Assembly (NCBI GenBank): GCA_021205255.1
Contig: JAJPXW010000336.1
Location: 1-5,580 of the forward strand
DNA length: 5,580 bases
Source: Burkholderiales bacterium
GTDB taxonomy: Bacteria > Pseudomonadota > Gammaproteobacteria > Burkholderiales > Burkholderiaceae_F
Direction of reading: 5' to 3'
Part shown: piece by piece, positions 1 through 5,580 of the stretch
How the letters are laid out: each line of letters opens with the position of its first letter
Position numbering within the stretch: position 1 is the first letter of the stretch
Translations under genes and position numbers: made by a program
The notes under the pieces: model-generated
The model's input: only the letters and a program-made list of their open reading frames with translations
Databases searched by the model: none
Told to the model about the DNA's origin: nothing

Positions 1-2
1 TT

Positions 3-317
3 AGCGTAGGCCGCACAGCAGCCGCTAAAGAAATAACGGTTATTCCTGAGCAGACCATTAAAAAAGTAAATAAATCGGCTAGAGATGTCTTGAAAGAACT
101 TGTTTTCGATAAATGCGCCAAGGAGTTTGCCCAGGTTGCCCTGAATGAAAAAGTAGACGGGCTTAAGGATGCAGCAAGCGACTTAGCTTTAAAGCTTGCA
201 GCCGATGAATTTAAAGGTAAATTCGACAATATTTTCCCAGATTCAATGGATAAAGGCACAGAAAACGTTCTGAAAGCCGTGGAAGTTATTCCTGGATTTT
301 TCAAGAAGCGCCAATAG
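3..317 (+). CDS. Hypothetical protein, 3' end only (cut by window start)
   Basis: The frame is open from the first complete codon at position 3 to a TAG at 315-317, giving 104 residues of a C-terminal part; the true start lies outside the window. A TTG at 90 could serve as a start but has no good ribosome binding site, and the frame upstream of it is equally protein-like, so I read this as a truncated longer gene. The visible part is rich in Lys, Ala, Asp and Glu and looks mostly helical (for example LKDAASDLALKLAADEFKGK), ending in a basic tail FFKKRQ. There is no membrane segment and no cysteine-rich or catalytic motif except a single Cys. I do not recognise the family. A hairpin follows 15 bases after the stop, which fits the end of a transcription unit. 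That it is a real gene is inferred from the open frame, composition and hairpin. Confidence 0.6.
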   Translation, partial: SVGRTAAAKEITVIPEQTIKKVNKSARDVLKELVFDKCAKEFAQVALNEKVDGLKDAASDLALKLAADEFKGKFDNIFPDSMDKGTENVLKAVEVIPGFFKKRQ

Positions 318-332
318 GTAATTGATAAAGAG

Positions 333-354
333 AAGGACTCTAAAAGGAGTCCTT
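333..354 (+). terminator. Hairpin after the first gene, probable terminator
   Basis: An 8-bp perfect stem (AAGGACTC at 333-340 pairing with GAGTCCTT at 347-354) encloses a 6-base loop TAAAAG. It sits 15 bases after the stop at 317. The T-run is poor (TTAATCG), so termination efficiency on the plus strand is uncertain. The stem shares its GGACTC core with the much stronger terminator at 1659-1682. Confidence 0.5.
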
Positions 355-552
355 AATCGTCTCTAGTAATTCTAAAGTACTTTGGTATGCGCTTTAGAGG
401 AAAGCGAAAGCTATGGAGAAATAGGGTTTAGTAGAGAGTTGGAAATTGGCTTATAAAAGGGTTGAAAATCTTTCCTGCTCCTCCTGAATCTTCACAATAC
501 ATTAGATCGAAGCTTGCTTTAAAGCCTTATTTGAATCAGCTCAGTAAGAATA

Positions 553-562
553 AAGAAGGTGA
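553..562 (+). promoter_or_regulatory. Strong Shine-Dalgarno that fixes the start at 568
   Basis: AAGAAGGTGA matches the ideal AAGGAGGTGA at nine of ten positions and ends five bases before ATG 568. The in-frame GTG at 559 lies inside this element, so it cannot be the working start codon; the ATG at 568 is. Confidence 0.75.
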
Positions 563-567
563 AGTAC

Positions 568-1170
568 ATGAATTGCAAAATCACTTTCAAAACACTTCTT
601 GTTTGCTCATTTTTATTAATGCTCGGTATTAGTTCGTCTAGTGCACAAGAAGTCAGTAAAGGAAACAAGCCAATTCTTGAGATAGTTACTCCAGGCGTAA
701 CCACTATGCCAGAGTTGGAGCAGTCTCTAGTTGACCGTGGATGTGAGTACACCGCTGATACGAATGCCAAAAGTGGAGAATATGAAATTGGCATCGATGC
801 CGAATGTTTCGATCTTCCAGGTGACCCAGTGGTGAAGATTGGCTCAAAAGACCAAGAGGGATTGGTGTTCCAAATCGAAATACCAATTTATGGGTCTCTC
901 GAAGACTTCAGCCGGTACCGTACTGCTCTTGAGAAGATTTACGGTAAGCCTACTGAAGAAGGAGAGAAGGAAGAGTCGGAGATTATCTCTTGGGAATTCC
1001 CAAAGACTCCTCTATTAATTGTCCTCTCGAAGTCCGTTGAATCAAGTTCATCGACTTTAAAGCCACTCGGACTCCTTACTTATTTAATGGGCAAGGAAGC
1101 AACCAAGGACATAAAGAGGGTTGAGCGTGCATTGACTCCTAGGACTGGCAAAGACCTAGGCAATCTTTGA
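568..1170 (+). CDS. Small Sec-exported protein of unknown function
   Basis: This gene encodes a 200-residue protein. Residues 1-26 form a clear Sec signal peptide: Lys4 and Lys8, a hydrophobic core LLVCSFLLMLG, then SSSSA before Gln27, a good signal peptidase I site. No lipobox is placed correctly, so a soluble periplasmic or secreted protein is likelier than a lipoprotein. The mature part has two cysteines (Cys59, Cys80, in DRGCEY and AECFDLPG) that could form a disulfide, then alternating strand-like segments, a helix DFSRYRTALEKIYGKP (113-128), and a strand pair around SWEF (141-144) and PLLIVLS (148-154). The 'helix plus YGKP then W-x-F' layout recurs in uncharacterised small exported proteobacterial proteins, but I cannot name a family. 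The start is chosen from the Shine-Dalgarno at 553-562. It ends in TGA. It lies upstream of a broken gene for another exported protein whose mature N-terminus looks similar. Confidence 0.8.
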   Translation: MNCKITFKTLLVCSFLLMLGISSSSAQEVSKGNKPILEIVTPGVTTMPELEQSLVDRGCEYTADTNAKSGEYEIGIDAECFDLPGDPVVKIGSKDQEGLVFQIEIPIYGSLEDFSRYRTALEKIYGKPTEEGEKEESEIISWEFPKTPLLIVLSKSVESSSSTLKPLGLLTYLMGKEATKDIKRVERALTPRTGKDLGNL

Positions 1171-1299
1171 AAAGCATAATTAAACAATTTTCCTCTTAAC
1201 ATCTTTTGGAGAAGTTAGTTGGAATTCTCTACATACACTTCCGAGAGTAGGGCTTAATATTTAATATACATGCACACTCACGAACCTAACGGAAGTCCT

Positions 1300-1622
1300 A
1301 TGGCTAAATCACTTACCAAGGCCATTATGTCGTTTATTTGTTCAATGGCGCTGATTTTTGTATTTAACCCAAGCTCTTCCATGGCTCAGTCGACGAAGCC
1401 GTGGCTTGGTGTAGTGACTACGGGGCGTTGCGTTAAAAGAAGACGCAGACGAAACCTTAGACGTCTTTAATTGTCGATTTACAGAGATCACATTCCAAAG
1501 GAGGCTCAGATTTTCCGGTAAATCTTAATCCTTCGTCTTTTAAGGAAAGGCTTATGGGTCAATCAATAGAACCTTCGTCACGGTTCGGTAAGTATGGGTT
1601 GAGCGAAAACTTCAGAAGTTAA
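1300..1622 (+). pseudogene. Frameshifted remnant of an exported-protein gene
   Basis: ATG 1300 is preceded by GGAAG (1291-1295) and opens a convincing Sec signal peptide: basic start MAKSLTK, hydrophobic core, cleavage expected after SSSMA. The mature start is STKPWLGVVTTG. After this the frame turns into an Arg-rich run (CVKRRRRRNLRRL) and stops at 1468-1470, which is typical of reading out of frame. Around the G-run at 1422-1425 the next frame continues sensibly as GVALKEDADETLDVFNCRF (open 1418-1525), and after about 1490 the third frame continues as HSKGGSDFPVNLNPSSFKER up to a TAA at 1620-1622. Together the pieces make roughly 107 codons. I infer a once-intact secreted protein broken by two small indels; sequencing error could also explain this. 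An alternative start at ATG 1270 has no ribosome binding site. No family is recognised. Confidence 0.6.
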
Positions 1623-1654
1623 AAGACCAAAGGCCAAAGAGCAAAGAACAAAAT
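1620..1654 (+). repeat. A-rich seven-base tandem repeat
   Basis: Five consecutive heptamers share the pattern NNAAAGA: TAAAAGA, CCAAAGG, CCAAAGA, GCAAAGA, ACAAAAT. The three central copies are the most alike. The array begins at the last stop codon of the broken gene and runs into the A-tract that serves as the T-run of the valS terminator on the other strand. It is degenerate and short, so it may be simple sequence drift rather than a functional array. Confidence 0.5.
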
Positions 1655-1682
1655 AAAAAAGGGACTCCAATTGGAGTCCCTT
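1651..1682 (-). terminator. Rho-independent terminator of the holC-valS unit
   Basis: A perfect 10-bp stem (AAGGGACTCC at 1659-1668 pairing with GGAGTCCCTT at 1673-1682) closes a 4-base AATT loop. Read on the minus strand it is followed by TTTTTTATTTT, the classic U-tract. It begins 49 bases after the final TAG of the valS frame at 1732. Its place after the C-terminal segment, and not after the internal stop at 2077, shows that the transcription unit includes both parts of valS. On the plus strand no T-run follows, so it probably acts in one direction only. Confidence 0.9.
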
Positions 1683-1731
1683 GGTTACTTTAGAGCTAAT
1701 CAAAGAAAAGTTGCAAAAGCCATGTCTCTTT

Positions 1732-2073
1732 CTAGCTCTTTAATTTAGCTAGTTGCTCTTCAACCGAACTAAGCAGGTTTTTGTTGGAAGCAAGCCGATC
1801 CTTTTCCTGTTGGACAACTTTAGGAGGAGCTTTTTGGACAAAGCCAGGATTGTTGAGCTTGGCTTCGGCTTTGGTGATCTCTCCTTTGAGCTTTTCAGCC
1901 TCTTTTTCCAGTCTTGCAGTTTCAGCTTTGACATCGACTTCGATAATGAGCATTAGGCTGAAGTCATCCACTACCGCTACTGGTGCAGCCGAGCCTTTTG
2001 GTCGTACATTCTCTAGATTCTCAGTAAAGACGACTTGGTCGATCTTACCGAGGAACTCGAGAAACGGTGTCAT
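1732..2073 (-). CDS. valS: Valyl-tRNA synthetase C-terminal segment (coiled-coil arm), severed by an in-frame stop
   Basis: This 113-codon segment, from ATG 2073 to TAG 1734-1732, is the direct in-frame continuation of valS after the internal TAA; numbering along the full frame it is codons 838-950. It begins with the second half of a small alpha/beta connector (IDQVVFTE, PVAVVDDFSLMLIIE at about 868-882) and continues as the antiparallel coiled-coil arm (about 884-950), with the diagnostic hinge LNNPGFVQKAPPKVVQQEK at 910-928. In ValRS this arm contacts the outer corner of tRNA-Val. It has no independent catalytic function. If made separately it would need re-initiation at the ATG only one codon beyond the stop; I see only a weak AAGAG-like sequence upstream. 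More likely it is simply the tail of valS, disconnected by mutation or base-call error. Confidence 0.8.
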   Translation of the reverse strand: MTPFLEFLGKIDQVVFTENLENVRPKGSAAPVAVVDDFSLMLIIEVDVKAETARLEKEAEKLKGEITKAEAKLNNPGFVQKAPPKVVQQEKDRLASNKNLLSSVEEQLAKLKS

Positions 2074-2076
2074 CTT

Positions 2077-2079
2077 TTA
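2077..2079 (-). other. valS: In-frame TAA interrupting valS
   Basis: Read on the minus strand the junction is GCA TAA AAG ATG ACA. The TAA is codon 836 counted from ATG 4584; the flanking codons stay in one frame and both sides match ValRS. Single substitutions from Lys, Gln, Glu, Leu, Ser or Tyr codons could have created it. Confidence 0.9.
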
Positions 2080-4584
2080 TGCTCTTGCACGGGCATCTCC
2101 ATTACGGCTAGAAATTGCCAGCGGCACTTTTGTAGAGGTAGAAATCTTCACTTCGCCACGCAGGTTTCTAACTGCATCGACTATTGACTTCAACTCTTCC
2201 ATTTGCTTGACTGCATTTTCATCGATTAAGGATGGGTCGGCATGAGGATATTGCTGAATCATTAATGAAGTTTCTTCATTGCTCTTACGGGTCTCTGCCA
2301 CTAAGGAGACAGTTTGCCAGAGCTCTTCGGTAATGAATGGAATAATTGGATGAGCCAATCTCAGAATAGTTTCCAGCACGGTCACTAAGGTATATCTAGC
2401 TGCTCTTTGCTGCGCTAAGTTTCCGTGGTTTAGCTGAACTTTGGCCAATTCCAAGTACCAGTCGCAGTACTCATTCCAGACAAAGCTATAGATAGCATTA
2501 GCTGCGTTATCAAGTCTGTAATCCTCGTAGGCCTTTCGAACTTCGTCGATAACACTCTGCAAAATAGAACGAATCCACAGATCTGGGACAGAAAATTGCT
2601 TTTCTGATTCGGCAGAAAGTCCGCAATCCTGTCCTTCAACATTAAGAAGAACAAAACGGCTGGCGTTCCAGAGCTTATTGCAGAAGAACCTATAGCCTTC
2701 GGCTCTCTTGACGTCAAAGTTGACGTTTCTTCCCAAAGTAGCAAAAGCTGCCATGGTGAAGCGCAAGGCATCCGCTCCCTGAGCTGCAATTCCTTCCGGA
2801 TAGTTTTTCCTTGTTTTTTGCATCACTTGTGGGGCTTTTTCTGGTCTTCTCAGTCCCGTCAAGTTCTTCTTAACCAAGGATTCGACATCGATACCTTGAA
2901 TGATATCTAGAGGATCGAGGGTGTTCCCCTCGGACTTGCTCATCTTTTTACCTTCCGCATCCCGAACAAGGCCATGGATATAGACCTCCTTGAATGGAAC
3001 ACGGCCAGTAAAGAAGCGAGTCATCATGATCATTCTGGCTACCCAGAAAAATAGGATATCGTAGCCAGTCACTAGGACACTGGAAGGCAGATAGAGATCA
3101 AATGCCGTTTTTGCGTCCCCGGTCTTTTCCTTAAAGCCTCCCAGGGAAGAGAAGGGTACTAGTGCCGAAGAAAACCAGGTGTCTAAAACATCAGGATCGC
3201 GAGTTAGCTCTATACCTTCTCCAGCCTGCTTCTGGGCTTCTTCCTCATTGACAGCGACATAGACGTTTCCATCCTTGTCATACCATGCAGGGATTTGATG
3301 ACCCCACATCAGTTGTCTGGAAACACACCAGTCCTGAAGATTCTTAAGCCACTCCTTATAGACTTTTTGCCATTGCTCAGGGAATATGTGGACCATGCCT
3401 TTTTCAACAGCTTCCAGTCCTAAGTCTCCCAAGGATTTGCCTGGATAGATTGAGCCTTCAGGAGCAGGCTTGTTCATTGCGATGTACCACTGCTCGGAAA
3501 GCATAGGCTCAACAATTTCGCCAGTTCTTGTTACTTTAGGAACCATATGCATGTGGTCCTTAATTCCCAGTAGTAAACCTTGAGCCTTCAAATCCTCCAC
3601 AGCCGCTTTTCGAGCCTCGTATCTGTCCATTCCACGGTATTTCTCCGGGACATTTTCATTCATATGGGCTGTTTTAGTCAGCACATTAATCTGCTGGAGA
3701 TTATGTCTTTTACCGACTTCGAAGTCGTTAAAGTCATGGGCCGGAGTAATCTTGACTGCGCCTGAACCAAATTCCTTATCTACATAGGGGTCGGCAATCA
3801 CTGGAATTTCACGATCGGTAAGCGGAAGCTTAAGCATCTTGCCGACAAGATCCTTATATCTATCATCATCGGGATTGACCGCTACTGCGGTATCTCCGAA
3901 AAGCGTCTCCGGTCGTGTCGTTGCCACCACAACTCCGTATGAGCCATCGGCGCCAGGGTAGCGGATTTCCCAAAGTTTGCCCGCTGCTTCTTCAGTCTCG
4001 ACTTCCAAATCGGAAACGGCGCTTTGCAACTTAGGATCCCAGTTGACAAGACGGGTCCCTATATAAATGAGACCTTTGTTATAAAGATCGACAAAGCATT
4101 CGATAACTGATCTCGACATGCTTTCGTTCATAGTGAAATAAAGGCGATCCCAATCTAGCGATGCTCCAAGCTTGCGCATTTGATTAAGAATCGTGCCGCC
4201 GGAGAACTTCTGCCATTCCCAGACCTTGGACACGAACTCATCGCGGCTCATGTCCTTGATGTTTTTTCCTTCCTTTTCCAGCTGGCGTTCCACCACGATT
4301 TGCGTGGCTATGCCAGCATGGTCAGTTCCAGGCAACCAAAGGGTATTAAAACCATCCATGCGATGGAAGCGGATCAGGGTGTCCATAACAGTCTGATTAA
4401 ACCCATGACCCATGTGAAGAATACCTGTGATATTAGGTGGGGGGAGCTGAATAGAAAAAGCCGGCTTCGATTTATCAAGGCCAGCTGTGAAATAACCTTT
4501 TTCTTCCCACCACGGATACCATTTTGCTTCAATGGAGGCAGGATCGTAGCTTTTAGCTAGCTCTTTTTTATCGTTGGTTGTCAT
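2077..4584 (-). CDS. valS: Valyl-tRNA synthetase, main part (835 residues before an in-frame stop)
   Basis: This class I synthetase attaches valine to tRNA-Val in the cytoplasm and hydrolyses mischarged Thr-tRNA. Visible landmarks in order are: PPPNITGILHMGH with the HIGH-type motif HMGH at 57-60; PGTDHAGIATQ at 85-95; the CP1 editing domain at about 190-350, with ATTRPETLFGD (221-231) and GSGAVKITPAHDFND (273-287); WCVSRQLMWGHQIPAW (419-434); DVLDTWFSS (465-473); KMSKS at 547-551; and the anticodon-binding helical domain from NKLWNASRF (637-645) to VRNLRGEVKIS (805-815). All key residues seem intact. The usual length is about 950, but translation halts at a TAA at codon 836, inside the small connector before the coiled-coil arm. 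The start gives the expected N-terminus; there is no clear Shine-Dalgarno. It lies 90 bases downstream of holC on the same strand, so co-transcription is likely. Confidence 0.95.
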   Translation of the reverse strand: MTTNDKKELAKSYDPASIEAKWYPWWEEKGYFTAGLDKSKPAFSIQLPPPNITGILHMGHGFNQTVMDTLIRFHRMDGFNTLWLPGTDHAGIATQIVVERQLEKEGKNIKDMSRDEFVSKVWEWQKFSGGTILNQMRKLGASLDWDRLYFTMNESMSRSVIECFVDLYNKGLIYIGTRLVNWDPKLQSAVSDLEVETEEAAGKLWEIRYPGADGSYGVVVATTRPETLFGDTAVAVNPDDDRYKDLVGKMLKLPLTDREIPVIADPYVDKEFGSGAVKITPAHDFNDFEVGKRHNLQQINVLTKTAHMNENVPEKYRGMDRYEARKAAVEDLKAQGLLLGIKDHMHMVPKVTRTGEIVEPMLSEQWYIAMNKPAPEGSIYPGKSLGDLGLEAVEKGMVHIFPEQWQKVYKEWLKNLQDWCVSRQLMWGHQIPAWYDKDGNVYVAVNEEEAQKQAGEGIELTRDPDVLDTWFSSALVPFSSLGGFKEKTGDAKTAFDLYLPSSVLVTGYDILFFWVARMIMMTRFFTGRVPFKEVYIHGLVRDAEGKKMSKSEGNTLDPLDIIQGIDVESLVKKNLTGLRRPEKAPQVMQKTRKNYPEGIAAQGADALRFTMAAFATLGRNVNFDVKRAEGYRFFCNKLWNASRFVLLNVEGQDCGLSAESEKQFSVPDLWIRSILQSVIDEVRKAYEDYRLDNAANAIYSFVWNEYCDWYLELAKVQLNHGNLAQQRAARYTLVTVLETILRLAHPIIPFITEELWQTVSLVAETRKSNEETSLMIQQYPHADPSLIDENAVKQMEELKSIVDAVRNLRGEVKISTSTKVPLAISSRNGDARARA

Positions 4585-4674
4585 AGCGTTTAGGAAGTCA
4601 AGAAAATTAGATGGCGTATTTTCTCACTTTAATGGTATGAAAAATAAACGGACTCAATGTAAAAATATCAGAAG

Positions 4675-5094
4675 TTATTTAGTAATTGGCTGTATTCCAA
4701 GTTTTCTATATTGCTTGAATCTATTTCGCCCTTCAGTTAATTCCGGATCGTCATGCGCAACAATATCCAAAATTCTTGGAAAACGGTTCATATTCTCATA
4801 GAAACGCGGGTGGACTTGGTGGCATAGCAGAATTAAATTCTGGGCATCTGGCAACTGGTCAATATTATTGGAGAGGACGAAAGCTCCTTCGCTTGCTTCC
4901 TTGGTTGCCGCTACGCCGTGTGGAATAAAACTTCTGGAATCGAATTCCCAAAGGAGATTATTAAAAGACTCCATCTCCACTTTGTCATCAAAAAGCACGC
5001 ATGCGCTTTGCCCAAGCTTCTGGATTTTCCTGAGAATCTCGCAGGCGTACTTTCTTGGGTTTGGGATTCGGGGATGGATAACAAGTTCTGACAT
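4675..5094 (-). CDS. holC: DNA polymerase III chi subunit
   Basis: The 139-residue product has the length and layout of HolC, the clamp-loader accessory subunit. In the known family, HolC pairs with psi and binds the C-terminal tail of SSB, linking the replicase to SSB-coated template. Evidence in the sequence: the N-terminal helix YACEILRKIQKLGQSACVLF (16-34), the segment LWEFDSRSFIPHG (48-60) matching the family's 'LW-F----F-PH' pattern, and the C-terminal signature RFPRILDIVAHDDPELTEGR (104-123) followed by NRFKQYRKLG. The first residues (MSELVIHPRIPNP) are somewhat unlike the usual start of the family. It sits directly upstream of valS, an order common in proteobacteria, where pepA often precedes holC; here a divergent exported-protein gene occupies that side. 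No good Shine-Dalgarno precedes ATG 5094. It ends with TAA. Confidence 0.88.
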   Translation of the reverse strand: MSELVIHPRIPNPRKYACEILRKIQKLGQSACVLFDDKVEMESFNNLLWEFDSRSFIPHGVAATKEASEGAFVLSNNIDQLPDAQNLILLCHQVHPRFYENMNRFPRILDIVAHDDPELTEGRNRFKQYRKLGIQPITK

Positions 5095-5243
5095 GGAAGA
5101 ATCTTAGCAAAGTTCATAATAGGGCTACTCGATATTTTCCACCTGTAAGATGCCTGCAATATTAATTAGTCGTTCGATTCACTCATAACGTAGATTTCAG
5201 AGCCTCACGGTAAACTTTTCCGATTTAATTTTTTTCACAGAAA
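5095..5243. promoter_or_regulatory. Divergent intergenic region expected to hold promoters for holC-valS and the 5244 gene
   Basis: This 149-base AT-rich gap separates two divergent genes, so both promoters should lie here. I could not find a convincing -35/-10 pair in either direction. A TATTAT on the minus strand about 27 bases before the holC ATG is the best -10 candidate, but no well-spaced -35 accompanies it. The assignment rests on gene arrangement only. Confidence 0.35.
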
Positions 5244-5580
5244 ATGCGCATAAGACTTCCGTTAATCGTTTTAATTTCTTCTCTTTTGGGAATGACTACA
5301 GTAGCCCAAGGAGTCGAAGAGCCTGATCCAATTGAAAAAATAGTAATGGAAGCCCAAGGCAATCAAATAAAAGAGACTCGGACTCCTATTCCTGCTCCTG
5401 CCCCTGCCACTACTCGCACTCCTGCCCCTGCCTCTGGAGTGCAGACGTTTCCAGTGAAAAGTCCTTCCAAGATCGAACATAGGACAAAGCCTATTCCAGA
5501 GCCAGCGCCTGAACTAGAGCCTCCTAAGGAAGCGGAAGCTACGACCAATTGGGCTGATCCGGAAGCCGATCAAGTTGTTT
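5244..5580 (+). CDS. Exported Pro/Ala-rich protein, 5' part (cut by window end)
   Basis: The frame from ATG 5244 stays open to the window end, giving 112 residues of an incomplete protein. An in-frame TAA at 5226-5228 leaves ATG 5244 as the first possible ATG. Residues 1-21 form a Sec signal peptide (MRIR, then LPLIVLISSLLGM, cleavage after TTVA). The mature part is low in complexity: an acidic start (VEEPDPIEK), a Pro/Ala stretch TPIPAPAPATTRTPAPA at 47-63, a basic linker, and a Pro/Glu stretch PEPAPELEPPKE at 85-96. Such segments usually act as extended linkers or periplasm-spanning spacers ahead of a folded domain, which would lie beyond the window. No function can be assigned. There is no Shine-Dalgarno; the leader is T-rich (TTTTTTTCACAGAAA). 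It diverges from holC across 149 bases. Confidence 0.75.
   Translation, partial: MRIRLPLIVLISSLLGMTTVAQGVEEPDPIEKIVMEAQGNQIKETRTPIPAPAPATTRTPAPASGVQTFPVKSPSKIEHRTKPIPEPAPELEPPKEAEATTNWADPEADQVV
5395..5432 (+). repeat. Short coding repeat in the Pro/Ala stretch
   Basis: CTCCTGCCCCTGCC occurs exactly twice, at 5395-5408 and 5419-5432, offset by 24 bases (eight codons), so the repeat keeps frame and encodes P-A-P-A in both copies. It fits in-frame expansion of a proline-rich linker. Confidence 0.6.

Noticed and set aside
380..424. Tiny 14-codon basic open frame starting MRFRGKRK after the first hairpin.
   Set aside because: It is too short, has no ribosome binding site, and has no known counterpart; the 318-567 gap otherwise shows only the hairpin and the Shine-Dalgarno.
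559..567. GTG 559 as the start of the exported protein.
   Set aside because: The GTG is part of the Shine-Dalgarno AAGAAGGTGA, which is correctly spaced for ATG 568.
462..632. A TTG-started open frame of 56 codons running into the start of the 568 gene in another frame.
   Set aside because: It has no ribosome binding site, overlaps the signal peptide region of a better gene, and shows no recognisable motif.
2077..2079. Reassignment of TAA to an amino acid, as an explanation of the valS stop.
   Set aside because: holC ends at a TAA exactly at family length, and only one TAA occurs in the 951 codons of the valS frame and none in the other genes; a reassigned codon should be more frequent.
1781..2245. 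Long plus-strand open frame opposite the end of valS.
   Set aside because: It is antisense to strongly conserved valS codons; its Ser/Ala/Phe-rich product is what the complement of Lys/Glu-rich coding sequence gives.
4180..4560. Plus-strand open frame opposite the 5' part of valS.
   Set aside because: It mirrors the HIGH-motif region of valS and has no supporting start signal or protein features.
1065..5387. Exact 12-base match ACTCGGACTCCT at 1065-1076 and 5376-5387.
   Set aside because: Both copies are inside coding sequence in unrelated contexts, and the flanks do not match.
5271..5548. Minus-strand open frames rich in Gly/Arg/Ala opposite the 5244 gene.
   Set aside because: Their repeats are just the complement of the Pro/Ala codons; the plus-strand frame has a signal peptide and remains open to the window edge.

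Overview
The window looks like chromosomal DNA of an AT-leaning proteobacterium. A betaproteobacterium of the Burkholderiales type is most likely, judged from the valyl-tRNA synthetase, which carries the TRKNYPEGIAAQGADALRFT stretch after KMSKS, and from the holC-valS gene order. No rRNA, tRNA, CRISPR array or insertion sequence is visible. The genus cannot be named from sequence alone.

Layout. Positions 3-317 (+) hold the 3' end of an unrecognised gene cut by the window start, followed by a short hairpin (333-354). Positions 568-1170 (+) encode a small Sec-exported protein of unknown function with a strong Shine-Dalgarno. Positions 1300-1622 (+) hold what reads as a broken gene for a second exported protein: an intact signal peptide whose continuation lies successively in two other frames. 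An A-rich seven-base repeat (1620-1654) and a textbook minus-strand terminator (1651-1682) separate this from the convergent minus-strand operon. That operon is holC (5094-4675, DNA polymerase III chi subunit), then valS (start 4584). Divergent from holC, at 5244 (+), begins a third exported protein, proline/alanine-rich and cut by the window end.

The main point of interest is valS. The reading frame from 4584 runs to 1732 with every expected domain of a ~950-residue ValRS, but an in-frame TAA at 2079-2077 (codon 836) splits it into an 835-residue catalytic/editing/anticodon part and a 113-codon part starting at ATG 2073 that encodes the C-terminal coiled-coil arm. There is no frameshift. The terminator lies after the second part, so the transcript evidently covers both. 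The simplest explanations are a base-call error or a nonsense mutation; re-initiation or readthrough are testable alternatives.

Functionally, holC and valS are housekeeping genes (replication clamp-loader accessory; charging of tRNA-Val) whose adjacency is conserved in many proteobacteria. The surrounding exported-protein genes are accessory, and at least one appears to be decaying. I did not find convincing evidence of a new multi-gene system.
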